From NCBI GenBank assembly GCA_012797175.1, contig JAAZPQ010000048.1:1-36301 (forward strand): 36,301 nucleotides of DNA, given 5' to 3'. The stretch is from Bacillota bacterium (GTDB taxonomy: Bacteria > Bacillota > Dethiobacteria > DTU022). Shown here piece by piece: positions 15,361-23,219 of this stretch. Numbering within the stretch: the stretch's first letter is position 1; each line of letters starts with the position of its first letter. The notes beneath the pieces were generated by a model. The model had not been told where the DNA came from and searched no databases. It worked only from the letters and a program-made list of their open reading frames with translations. Position numbers and translations under genes: made by a program.

Positions 15361-17487
15361 CTACGCCAGCCCCAGCAACCGAGCGGTCTGGGCTACCAGA
15401 AAGCAGATGATAATCCCGGTCAATGTTGGGATGAGGAAGGCCACCGCCGTCCACTTGATGCTGCGCGTCTCCCGGTGAATGGTCAGCAGCGTCGTCCCGC
15501 AGGGAAAATGATTCAACGAAAAAAGCATCACGCAGACCGCGGTAAGCCAGGTCCAACCGTTTTCTACCAGCAGCATCTGCAACTGATTAAGGCAGCCCAA
15601 ATCCATAAGCGAACCGGTCGCCAGATAGCTCATGATCAGGATCGGAATAACGATCTCATTTGCAGGGAAGCCAAGCAGGAAAGCCATGATGATATAACCA
15701 TCCATCCCCAGCAGTTCTCCGAAGGGCTGGAGAAAACGGGCGCTATAGTCAAGAACGCTGAGAGCACCAATCTTCAGATTAACCATTAGCCAGATGACCA
15801 GGCCTGCCGGCGCGGCCACGATTACGGCACGGCTGAGAACAAAAAGGGTCCGGTCAATAAAAGAGCGCACCAGGATCCGTCCTAACTGCGGCCTGCGGTA
15901 AGGGGGCAGCTCGAGAGCAAATGTGGAGGAGAACCCTTTCAAAATGGTTTGCGACAGTATCTTCGAGATAACCAGGGTAACCATCACCCCAAGCACGATC
16001 ACACCGAGGATTACCACCGTAGCAGCCAATGAACCGCTGAAGCCGCGGGGACCGCCAAGAAAAATTGTCGCCAGGACAACCAAGGTGGGAAAACGGCCGT
16101 TGCAAGGGACGAAGTTGTTGGTGAGAATGGCGATCAGCCTCTCGCGCGGCGAATCGATTATCCGGCAGGCGACCACCCCGGCAGCATTGCAGCCAAACCC
16201 CATGCACATCGTTAGGACCTGCTTCCCATGAGCGCCGGCTTTTTTAAAAAAATGATCAAGATTAAAAGCGACCCGGGGCAGATAGCCCAGATCTTCAAGA
16301 AAGGTAAACAGCGGGAAAAAGATGGCCATCGGAGGGAGCATTACCGATACCACCCAGGCCAGAGTCCGGTAAACACCTGTAACCAGGGCCCCGTGCAGCC
16401 ACGGCGGTGCCCCGGTGGCAAGAATAATATTGCTCAGACGGCCTTCAATCCAAAATAAGGCCGTGGCCAGGAGCTGCGAAGGATAGTTTGCTCCGGTAAT
16501 GGTGATCCAAAAAAGGACTCCCAGCAGGGCTAGCATAACCGGGATGCCAAATCCTTTGGAAGTCAACAGGCGATCAAGGCGACGGTCCCACTGCCGAGCC
16601 TGGTCCACCGCCGCAGCGGTAACCCGCCGGGCTATATTTTCGGCTGTCTCGAAGATGGCGGTAACGATAAGATCGGACGCTGTTTTACCGCCGCTTTCTT
16701 TTTTAAGCAGCGCTTTGGCTTCGGCAATTTTTGCTGTAAGTACCTCATTTTGATGGAGATAAGTATTTAAAAACCGATTTAACGATCGGTCAAGTGTACT
16801 ATCCCCATCCAGCAGTCGCAAAGAAACCCACCGGCTATCCAGGTCTGCAGGGATCAGCTTGCGCACGGCAGGCTCGAGCAGTGCCACCGCCTCTTCAACC
16901 GGGCGGCTGTAAGTAATTTTTAGCGAGTCCGCCAGCAGCTTTCCGCTGGCAACCCGGCTAACCGCCTCCTGTAACTGTTCCAACCCCTGCCCTTCGCGGG
17001 CATTTGTCCCGACCACGGGAATGCCAAGGATCCGGGAGAGTGCAGACAGATCCAACCGGATCTTTTTTCTCTTCGCCTCATCGAGTAAATTAACGCAGAC
17101 GACCACGTGAGCCGTGATCTCGAGAATCTGCAGCACCAGGTTCAGGTTTCGCTCCAGACAGGTAGCATCGACAACTACTACGGTAACAGCGGGATGCTCG
17201 AAACAGATGAAGTCCCGCGCCACCTCTTCTTCCACCGAAGAGGCAAGCAGAGAGTAGCTGCCCGGCAAGTCCACCAGAATATAATCGAGCCCGCGGTAGC
17301 GGTATCTTCCCCGAGCATAAGCTACCGTTTTTCCGGTCCAGTTTCCAGTATGCTGCTTCATCCCGGTAAGGCTGTTAAAAACTGTGCTTTTCCCAGTATT
17401 GGGATTGCCGGCCAGGGCAACTACCAGCCCATCCGGTAGGTATCCTTTGGCTCCGCTACTGCCGGTCGACTGCCTTGTTAAAAACAT
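15361..17487 (-). CDS. feoB: Ferrous iron transport protein B
   Basis: FeoB of 708 residues has a cytosolic G-protein domain followed by a multi-span permease. G1 GNPNTGKST is at 27-35, G3 DLPG at 73-76 and G4 NLLD at 133-136. The membrane half carries the Gate-type segments CMGFGCNAAGVVACR and TNNFVPCNGRFP with their conserved cysteines. It imports Fe(II), important for an anaerobe where iron is mostly ferrous. A modest AAGGA site precedes the ATG, and feoA lies 23 bases upstream in the same operon. No FeoC is seen. The divergent DtxR-family gene is the likely regulator. Confidence 0.96.
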   Translation of the reverse strand: MFLTRQSTGSSGAKGYLPDGLVVALAGNPNTGKSTVFNSLTGMKQHTGNWTGKTVAYARGRYRYRGLDYILVDLPGSYSLLASSVEEEVARDFICFEHPAVTVVVVDATCLERNLNLVLQILEITAHVVVCVNLLDEAKRKKIRLDLSALSRILGIPVVGTNAREGQGLEQLQEAVSRVASGKLLADSLKITYSRPVEEAVALLEPAVRKLIPADLDSRWVSLRLLDGDSTLDRSLNRFLNTYLHQNEVLTAKIAEAKALLKKESGGKTASDLIVTAIFETAENIARRVTAAAVDQARQWDRRLDRLLTSKGFGIPVMLALLGVLFWITITGANYPSQLLATALFWIEGRLSNIILATGAPPWLHGALVTGVYRTLAWVVSVMLPPMAIFFPLFTFLEDLGYLPRVAFNLDHFFKKAGAHGKQVLTMCMGFGCNAAGVVACRIIDSPRERLIAILTNNFVPCNGRFPTLVVLATIFLGGPRGFSGSLAATVVILGVIVLGVMVTLVISKILSQTILKGFSSTFALELPPYRRPQLGRILVRSFIDRTLFVLSRAVIVAAPAGLVIWLMVNLKIGALSVLDYSARFLQPFGELLGMDGYIIMAFLLGFPANEIVIPILIMSYLATGSLMDLGCLNQLQMLLVENGWTWLTAVCVMLFSLNHFPCGTTLLTIHRETRSIKWTAVAFLIPTLTGIIICFLVAQTARLLGLA

Positions 17488-17510
17488 GGTGCGATTTTCC
17501 TTTTTTAATT

Positions 17511-17753
17511 TTAATCTACCGGGGCGACCAATATCTGCGAAGCTTCCTGCGAGCGCAGGGCAACTACCGCTCCGCGAATAAAATAAGCTGTCGGGTCCCC
17601 AGAAGGGCTCTTCTGAAGCACAGCTACCTCCGTGCTAAAAGTCAGCCCCAGATCAAGCATTCTTCTTCTAACAGCACCGGTAATATTGATCTGCCTGACC
17701 CGGCCACGGGAGCCTACCGGCAGCCTGTGCAGCGGGATTAACCCTTGACTCAT
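17511..17753 (-). CDS. feoA: Ferrous iron transport protein A
   Basis: This 80-residue FeoA-type SH3-like protein has the family pattern PLHRLPVGSRGRVRQI, then RRRMLDLGL and VAVLQKSPSGDP. FeoA is a small cytoplasmic partner needed for FeoB-driven Fe(II) uptake. AAGGAGGGG lies seven bases before the ATG. It is first in the feoA-feoB operon and diverges from the DtxR-family gene with about 160 bases between them. I could not define a clear promoter or operator in that gap. Confidence 0.93.
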   Translation of the reverse strand: MSQGLIPLHRLPVGSRGRVRQINITGAVRRRMLDLGLTFSTEVAVLQKSPSGDPTAYFIRGAVVALRSQEASQILVAPVD

Positions 17754-17914
17754 CGTTTAACCCCTCCTTAAAGGGTCTTCTTACCCCCGTGGTCACATAA
17801 GCTAGAGACGGGAAAAAAATTTTCTCTTGGCTAATATATGCTGGCACTTCGCTGATGCTACAGCCACGCCACCAGTAAGTAACTAAAACGATGGAAAGGA
17901 GTGAAACAGTTATA

Positions 17915-18421
17915 ATGACTGAAGAGCGGGAGTTTTATACTTTTCGTGGTTACCTGACGATGCCCACTCGGCAACAGATGACCCCGAGCATGGAGGACTA
18001 CCTGGAAATGATTTATCGCCTCCACCTTAAGGAGGGCTACGCTCGCACAACCCAACTGGCAGCCCGGCTGAATGTGCGAGCTTCTTCAGTTACTAAAACG
18101 GTCCAGAAGCTGACCCGGCTGGGGCTGTTAAACTATGAAAAGTACGGCCTAATCCGCCTTACCGAAAAAGGAGAAAAACTGGGCAACTTTCTTCTAAAAA
18201 GGCACATCGTTATCGAAAATTTTTTAAAGTTGATTGGAGTAAAAGAGCCTTACTTGTTGCAGGATACAGAGATGATCGAGCACCACCTTAGCATGGATGC
18301 ATTTCAACAAATTAAATTTCTCTACAAATTTCTTAAAGCTAATCCTGACGTGCTGAAACGATACTACCAGTATAAAGCAGAGCATATCAAACCCGTCACG
18401 AAACCCGCTGCGGATGATTAG
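17915..18421 (+). CDS. DtxR/MntR-family metal-dependent transcriptional regulator
   Basis: This regulator has about 168 residues. The N-terminal winged helix-turn-helix begins at MTPSMEDYLEMIYRL and continues through TTQLAARLNVRASSVTKTVQKL, followed by the wing and a metal-binding/dimerisation helix region with HIVIENFLKLIGV and EMIEHHLS. DtxR-family proteins bind Fe(II) or Mn(II) and repress uptake genes. Divergence from feoAB points to iron. There is no C-terminal SH3 domain, as in MntR-type members. The ATG at 17915 follows AAGGAGTG with a somewhat long gap. An ATG at 17891 has no ribosome site, so the N-terminus is uncertain by eight residues. Confidence 0.88.
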   Translation: MTEEREFYTFRGYLTMPTRQQMTPSMEDYLEMIYRLHLKEGYARTTQLAARLNVRASSVTKTVQKLTRLGLLNYEKYGLIRLTEKGEKLGNFLLKRHIVIENFLKLIGVKEPYLLQDTEMIEHHLSMDAFQQIKFLYKFLKANPDVLKRYYQYKAEHIKPVTKPAADD

Positions 18422-18542
18422 AGCTTGACCAGCCCGGGCAGCTAAATCTTTATAATTACTTTCGCCAGGTTCGCTGGGCTTGCAACACGCATTTCACATG
18501 GTCAAACCTTAAAGGAGGCAGTTTCTTTTCCAAAAAAAAGAC

Positions 18543-18571
18543 TTGTCTTCGGCCTCTTCTTGTAGTAAAAT
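18543..18571 (+). promoter_or_regulatory. Sigma-A promoter for tRNA-Lys
   Basis: TTGTCT at 18543-18548 and TAAAAT at 18566-18571 are separated by 17 bases, and the tRNA begins 11 bases later. Confidence 0.7.
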
Positions 18572-18581
18572 CCTAAATGCG

Positions 18582-18657
18582 GGGCCATTAGCTCAGCTGG
18601 CAGAGCACCTGACTCTTAATCAGGGTGTCCCGGGTTCGAAACCTGGATGGCCCACCA
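18582..18657 (+). tRNA. tRNA-Lys (anticodon CTT)
   Basis: Acceptor GGGCCAT pairs with ATGGCCC, the D arm is GCTCAGCTGGCAGAGC, the anticodon stem CCTGA/TCAGG encloses CTCTTAA, and the T arm has TTCGAAA. CCA is encoded. It stands alone between its own promoter and terminator. Confidence 0.96.
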
Positions 18658-18664
18658 ACAAAAA

Positions 18665-18696
18665 CCCCGGAAAAAGCCTGACACTCCGGGGCTTTT
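18665..18696 (+). terminator. Rho-independent terminator after tRNA-Lys
   Basis: CCCCGGA and TCCGGGG form the stem, followed by CTTTTG. It begins eight bases after the tRNA. Confidence 0.8.
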
Positions 18697-19051
18697 GCTT
18701 GTTTTATGTCATAACATATGGCATCTAATTACTGGATATAATACCAATAATAGCCATAAAAAGTTGTGAAAAGCTGCGAAGAGGTTGTAGGAAAGTTGTA
18801 AAATAATTACCTGTTAACTGCTGATTTCCCTACTCAATGGATACATATTTAATATTTCCACGCTTCCTCTTTTTTACCGACTTTTCTTCCACACTCAAAA
18901 CCTTTCCATTATTTATCGCGGATCCATGGTCGGTCAATATAAATCTGCTAAGGCCTTAGTGGTAAGCAACCACGCCCAACCTACCTTTTCAGCCCGTATT
19001 TTCCCCCGTTGGCACATACAGCGTAAGTTTCCCAATAAACACTGCTAAGCC
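18697..19051. other. Non-coding stretch after tRNA-Lys
   Basis: No plausible gene is seen on either strand. The DNA is more AT-rich than its surroundings and contains a 12-base palindrome CTAAGGCCTTAG at 18948-18959. It ends at the promoter facing the decayed ORF, so it may be a remnant of lost genes. Confidence 0.4.
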
Positions 19052-19080
19052 TTGACACTAATTACAATAAATGATAAAAT
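19052..19080 (+). promoter_or_regulatory. Sigma-A promoter facing a decayed ORF
   Basis: A perfect -35 TTGACA at 19052-19057 and a -10 TAAAAT at 19075-19080 are 17 bases apart. It is as good as the tRNA promoters in this window, yet no intact gene follows for 500 bases. It could still transcribe into the SCP2 cluster, since I see no clear terminator between. Confidence 0.7.
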
Positions 19081-19160
19081 GCTAAAAATAAAAAGATTAT
19101 TATAAATATTATGAAAGGTGGTAAGATAAAGACAGCACCTAAGCCGACAACGCTAGGCAA

Positions 19161-19360
19161 GGTACTTTAGAACTTTTACAAAATGAGTTAATGGACTTGC
19201 CAAAGGAGACTTTAGTAGAGATGGTCAACATGTGGGTATAACCAGAACTACTGGATGATCAACGGGGAAAGGAATTTTGGTTCTGATGATACCAGCCCGT
19301 TTTGACGAAGATATGTGGAAAGACACGGCTAAGACCCAAACAGGCACATGGATTAAATAA
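19161..19360 (+). pseudogene. Frameshifted remnant of a small protein gene (DUF6125-like, tentative)
   Basis: Three short stretches in three frames read as one protein. The first is TLELLQNELMDLPKETLVEM (19164 onward) and ends MVNMWV at a TAA at 19239. NYWMINGERNFGSDDTSPF (from 19246) ends at a TGA at 19303. DEDMWKDTAKTQTGTWIK (from 19304) ends at a TAA at 19358. The order 'leucine-rich PKE helix, W, NGE-FG, D-D-W' resembles the DUF6125 family as I remember it; that assignment is tentative. At least two frameshifts are needed, so the gene is broken unless the bases are misread. A short in-frame leader from ATG 19111 also ends early. Confidence 0.5.
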
Positions 19361-19604
19361 AGTTATTTAACCTTTCTTTGCTGCTTTTTTTACTCTTCAA
19401 AGCCGATTTAAGTCTCCCTTTAAATTGATCTGCTTCTATTTTCAGTTATCTATTAATATAAAAACTAGTAGTTACCTTTATCATCGATGGAATTTCGAAC
19501 GGTTGCACAGTGTTACCAGGATAAGCGCCTTAATTTATCCTAGGGAGGTGTTTGCTACAGTTTTTTTAAACTGAATTTAAACCAAATTGAAAGGAGAAGA
19601 GAAA
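19361..19604 (+). other. Leader region of the SCP2 cluster
   Basis: No gene is seen. An inverted repeat GGATAA / TTATCC (19519-19524 and 19535-19540) lies before an unused AGGGAGGTG site near 19541, then a T-run and the true ribosome site of the SCP2 gene. I could not define a convincing promoter here. Confidence 0.35.
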
Positions 19605-19994
19605 ATGGCTGTCTTTGAAAGCACGCAAAAAATGTATGAGGTTCTGGGAGAGCTTTTCCAGTCTTTACTGGAGCACCCGGATGTCGGACCGAAGTTTCTC
19701 GAATCGGAAATCACCATCAAGTTTACTATCGATCAGCCTGATGGCTACATCTGGTTATGCCGGGACGGTAATATTATCTGCGGGGAAAACGATGATAAAC
19801 CTACCGTGGAAATGACCCTGAGCGGGGATACCTGCCACCAGTTCTGGCTGCAGGAGATTAAGATGCCGGTGGCCCTGGCCAAAGGAGCGATCAAAGCCAA
19901 GGGACCGATGCCCAAAGTGCTGAACTTGCTGCCGCTGCTCAAGCCTGCTTTTGAAATGTACCCTGATATTGCTAAAAAACACGGAGTTCTGTAG
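19605..19994 (+). CDS. SCP2 sterol-binding-domain protein
   Basis: This small soluble protein of 129 residues is built almost entirely of one SCP2 (sterol carrier protein 2) fold. It has the strand pair ITIKFTIDQPDGYIWLC, then the VEMTLSGDTCHQFW segment and the helix KMPVALAKGAIKAKGPMPK followed by a helical end. SCP2 domains form a hydrophobic tunnel that binds fatty acids, acyl-CoA or sterols. The start ATG follows AAGGAG with eight bases; an in-frame TTG at 19587 is upstream of that site and is rejected. It is the first gene of a same-direction cluster with two Fe-S proteins and acyl-CoA enzymes, so it probably presents a lipid substrate to them. The ligand is unknown. Confidence 0.85.
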   Translation: MAVFESTQKMYEVLGELFQSLLEHPDVGPKFLESEITIKFTIDQPDGYIWLCRDGNIICGENDDKPTVEMTLSGDTCHQFWLQEIKMPVALAKGAIKAKGPMPKVLNLLPLLKPAFEMYPDIAKKHGVL

Positions 19995-20022
19995 ATGACC
20001 CCCGGTAAAGGAGGACAAAAAT

Positions 20023-20694
20023 ATGGAAAGACCCTTGAAACAGTTTGAAAAGGATCGCAGAGCAGCGGCTAAAATCGCCGCCCGGCTGCTACTGGCTTCG
20101 GCGACAACCACACCGCGAGTCGGCGGTGTCGGCGAGTGCACCATCCATATTATCGACGATCAGTGCGAGATCGAAGATCTCTGCCAGGCTGTAGAAGATA
20201 TGGCCGGGGACAACAAAAGCTGGCACTTTTTTAAGCGAGATGCCATGATGCTACGGGACGCCGATGCCCTGCTGCTGATCACCTCTTTGCGCAGCAAGAA
20301 CGACCCGGCAGATATAAACTGCAATATGTGCGGCCAGCTGACCTGCGACAATCTGCGTAAAGTTGAAGGACTACCGCACGAAAAGAGCATCGCCTTCCCC
20401 GGACCGCTTTGCATTTTCCGGGCCAACAATATCGCCTACGCTGTCGATGGAATTATTTCACTGGCCAGAAACTTAGGAATCGATTACGGCGTCTTCTGGT
20501 CGGCCGGAGCAGCAGCCATGAGGATGAAGCTGCTGCCCCGGGAAACCGGCCTGGCCCTGGCGGTAGCTATTTCCATTACCGAAAAGAGCCCGTTCAGGGA
20601 CATCCCTAAAAATTATGACGAAATCAACGAGCGCACCATGAGCGATCGGATTATTAAGCGTCTCTGGCCGCAGTTTAGATCGATCTACAGTTAA
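20023..20694 (+). CDS. DUF2148 family Fe-S protein, copy 1
   Basis: This 223-residue protein has one cysteine set, Cys100, Cys103, Cys108 and Cys130, in the pattern C-x2-C-x4-C-x21-C (NCNMCGQLTC, then GPLC). This spacing resembles the [4Fe-4S] motif of corrinoid protein and RnfB-type Fe-S domains, so one cluster is expected. The C-terminal part, AVDGIISLARNLGIDYGVFW onwards, is the conserved DUF2148 helix region. No signal or membrane segment is present. AAAGGAGG lies before the ATG, and 28 bases separate it from the SCP2 gene. A second, diverged copy follows. The function of the family is unknown; electron transfer to or from the acyl-CoA dehydrogenase is only a guess from context. Confidence 0.85.
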   Translation: MERPLKQFEKDRRAAAKIAARLLLASATTTPRVGGVGECTIHIIDDQCEIEDLCQAVEDMAGDNKSWHFFKRDAMMLRDADALLLITSLRSKNDPADINCNMCGQLTCDNLRKVEGLPHEKSIAFPGPLCIFRANNIAYAVDGIISLARNLGIDYGVFWSAGAAAMRMKLLPRETGLALAVAISITEKSPFRDIPKNYDEINERTMSDRIIKRLWPQFRSIYS

Positions 20695-20727
20695 GGAGAG
20701 AAATTCGCCCCTAAAAGGAGGAATAGT

Positions 20728-21378
20728 ATGGCTATCCGTAAAATGGAAGAGCTGGTCCAAAATGGATTGGACCGGGCTATCGAGTTAATAGTCCTGGCTG
20801 CTCATAACAGCTACCGTTTTGCCGCCCGCAATACTTTAAAGATAATCGTGGCTGGCAAAGAAGAGATGGAACAGATCGCCCAGTTTGCCTATTCAATGGC
20901 CGACATGTCACCCCTGGCTGCAAGGGACGGACGACATGTTATCGAGCTCATTAAAGAACCATGCGCCCTGATTATCTTCGGAGATACCAGGAAGTCTCCC
21001 TTTAACTACAATTGCGGAGCCTGCGGCTTTCGTACCTGCGCCGAACTTAACCGATCCGAGCCAACCGAGTCACTGATGGCAGAAGGACCTAGTTGCCAGT
21101 TTAAAAATCTCAACCTGAATATTGCTGTTAACGCTGCGGCGGCGATGGCCTGGCGCCTGGGGCTCTATAACCGCGTCTTTAGCACACTGGCTTTTGGAGC
21201 CCGGGCCCTGGAGATAATCGAGGATGTTGATATCGTGGTCACCCTTTCCGTCAGCGCCGCAAAGAGGGACCCCTATTTCGACCGTCACCAGTTCTGGACT
21301 GATGACTATTGGGATGAAATTTTTGAAAAAGAGTTCCCCACATATACCAGGGGCTTTATCGGTGCCATTGAAGACTGA
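20728..21378 (+). CDS. DUF2148 family Fe-S protein, copy 2
   Basis: This 216-residue paralogue of the preceding gene keeps the cluster pattern with Cys96, Cys99, Cys104 and Cys123 (NCGACGFRTC, then GPSC), C-x2-C-x4-C-x18-C. The helix INIAVNAAAAMAWRLGLYN-like region matches the first copy's C-terminal part, but most other positions differ, so the duplication is old or the two have distinct partners. They may form a heterodimer. AAAGGAGG precedes the ATG with a short gap. It lies 33 bases after copy 1 and 24 bases before the acyl-CoA ligase, consistent with one operon. No membrane segment is seen. Confidence 0.83.
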   Translation: MAIRKMEELVQNGLDRAIELIVLAAHNSYRFAARNTLKIIVAGKEEMEQIAQFAYSMADMSPLAARDGRHVIELIKEPCALIIFGDTRKSPFNYNCGACGFRTCAELNRSEPTESLMAEGPSCQFKNLNLNIAVNAAAAMAWRLGLYNRVFSTLAFGARALEIIEDVDIVVTLSVSAAKRDPYFDRHQFWTDDYWDEIFEKEFPTYTRGFIGAIED

Positions 21379-21402
21379 GCAAAAGTAGAAAGGAGGATCA
21401 AA

Positions 21403-23013
21403 ATGGGTAAGGCCCACTTAAACCAGGTCATCGCTTCCCATTTTGTGGAGATAAAAGCAAACGAAACACCCGGTAAACCGATCTTTATCTTTGAGAAAGG
21501 CAACTTCGGGGAAGATGTGGTCACGTATCAAGAGCTCCATGAAAAATCAAACAAGATCGCCCGCTGGTTTGTTGAGCAGGGTATCGGCAAGGGAGATCAT
21601 TTTGCTATCTATATGCGCAACCATCCCGAATTTATCTATGCCCTGTTAGGGGGCATTGTCGTCGGGGCAATTGCCGTGCCGGTTGATCCCCGCTACAAGG
21701 GGGATCGTTTAAAGTTTATCATTAACCACAGCACCGCCAAAGCGGTGCTCTGCTCCGGAGAATGCCTCGCCGATCTTGAAGAGATCGCCAACGAACTGCC
21801 CCAAGTAAAAACCGTCATCGTCTCTTATTATCCGGAGCAAGAGATCTCCCCCTCCCCTAAATATGAAACCTTAAATGAAATCCTGGAGCAGGATACCTGG
21901 GAAACAGTCGATCAGCAAATTATGGATGTCCGGCACCCGATGCAGATTATTTACACCTCCGGGACCACCGGCGACCCGAAAGGGGTGCTGATTCGAAATA
22001 ACCGTACCGGCCTCTACAGCATTCTTACGCAAATTGTCTGGCAGTATAAGCCGCACGATATTCTCTATTCGGGACTTTCTTTTTCACATGGCAACGCCCA
22101 GGCGGTAACGCTATTCCCGGCGCTTTATTCGGGAACCAAGGCAGTCTTCAGCCAGCGCTTTACCAAAAGTAGAATCTGGGATATCTGCCGCAAGTACGGC
22201 TGCACCTCGTTCTCTCTGCTGGGTGGCATGATGGCTGCTATCTACAACGAACCCCCCAGGCCCGATGACGGAGACAACCCGGTTAAAACGGTGATCAGCG
22301 CCGGAACCCCCAAGGCAATTTGGGAATCTTTTGAGGAGCGCTTCAATGTCCAGATCCTGGAATGGTACGGCTCGGTAGAAGGCGGTTTTGCTTATAAACC
22401 CCCTGGTAAGGGGCCAATTGGCTCTTTCGGTAAAGGGATACCCGGCGTGATGGAGCTGAAAGTAGTTGACGAAAACGACAATGAAGTTAAGGCAGGTGTT
22501 ACCGGTGAGCTGATTTTCCGGATGCTCAGAGGAGAAACAAAGGTTGATTATCTCGGTTTGCCGGAGGAATCGAAAAAGAAAACAGCGGGCGGCTGGCTTA
22601 GAAGCGGGGATATGGTCCACCGGGATGAAAAGGGCTGGTTTTACTTCGATTACCGTAAAGGTACCGAGCTGCGCCGGGCTGGCGATTTTATCCAACCCGA
22701 TCATATTGAAAAGATCATCGGCGAACATCCCGCTGTCAGCGAAGTATGCGTCTTCGGTATACCGGCCGCTTCCGGAGCTCCCGGAGAAAGTGATCTCGTA
22801 GCCGCAATCAGCCCATTCGAAGGAAAAACAATCGAGCCTGCAGCGATCTACGAAAAATGTAAAAAAGAGCTCAGCGCAAATTTCATCCCCTCTTACCTCC
22901 ATATACTGGATGATCTGCCGAAAACAATATCTGAAAAACCGTTAGAACGGGTCCTGAGGGAGATGTTCAATAAAGGTCAAGGAACTATCTACGCGGCAGA
23001 AGATTATATCTGA
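21403..23013 (+). CDS. AMP-forming acyl-CoA synthetase (CaiC/FadD-like)
   Basis: This 536-residue adenylate-forming enzyme activates a carboxylic acid with ATP and CoA. The ATP-binding loop IIYTSGTTGDPKGVLI is at 182-197, the A5-type EWYGSVEGG follows, and the A7/A8 region reads GWLRSGDMVHRDEKGWFYF then DYRKGTELRRAGDFIQP. A catalytic lysine is expected in the LPKTISEKPLERV segment near the C-terminus, where lysines are present. Overall it resembles carnitine/crotonobetaine- or fatty-acid-CoA ligases; the acid is unknown. AAAGGAGG lies before the ATG. It follows the DUF2148 pair by 24 bases and is separated from the acyl-CoA dehydrogenase by 206 bases with a hairpin. Confidence 0.9.
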   Translation: MGKAHLNQVIASHFVEIKANETPGKPIFIFEKGNFGEDVVTYQELHEKSNKIARWFVEQGIGKGDHFAIYMRNHPEFIYALLGGIVVGAIAVPVDPRYKGDRLKFIINHSTAKAVLCSGECLADLEEIANELPQVKTVIVSYYPEQEISPSPKYETLNEILEQDTWETVDQQIMDVRHPMQIIYTSGTTGDPKGVLIRNNRTGLYSILTQIVWQYKPHDILYSGLSFSHGNAQAVTLFPALYSGTKAVFSQRFTKSRIWDICRKYGCTSFSLLGGMMAAIYNEPPRPDDGDNPVKTVISAGTPKAIWESFEERFNVQILEWYGSVEGGFAYKPPGKGPIGSFGKGIPGVMELKVVDENDNEVKAGVTGELIFRMLRGETKVDYLGLPEESKKKTAGGWLRSGDMVHRDEKGWFYFDYRKGTELRRAGDFIQPDHIEKIIGEHPAVSEVCVFGIPAASGAPGESDLVAAISPFEGKTIEPAAIYEKCKKELSANFIPSYLHILDDLPKTISEKPLERVLREMFNKGQGTIYAAEDYI

Positions 23014-23029
23014 AACTCGGGGCTAAAAA

Positions 23030-23054
23030 GTGACAGGGGATGATTCCCTGTCAC
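23030..23054 (+). repeat. Hairpin of the GTGACAGGG type
   Basis: GTGACAGGG and CCCTGTCAC are perfect arms enclosing a seven-base core that can extend the stem. No T-tract follows, so it is not a standard terminator. It lies 16 bases after the ligase stop, between two genes of the same cluster, and could be a small dispersed repeat or an RNA-stabilising hairpin. Confidence 0.6.
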
Positions 23055-23219
23055 CCAAATCGATTAACCGGTAATTGTAACTTCTCCTTTCATTAACCCG
23101 CTCCCTCCAGGAGAAAGGGGAAAGGGAAAACACGCAGGACGCCTCTTGTTATAACACAGCCTGCAGAATCTTGGTTCCTGCTTAAGTCGGTTATCATAAA
23201 AAAGGAGTGATAAGATCTC

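Noticed and set aside
17830..17860. Sigma-54 promoter or DtxR operator between feoA and the regulator gene
   Set aside because: TGGCAC is present at 17842 but the -12 element is missing, and the imperfect palindrome there does not match a DtxR or MntR box.
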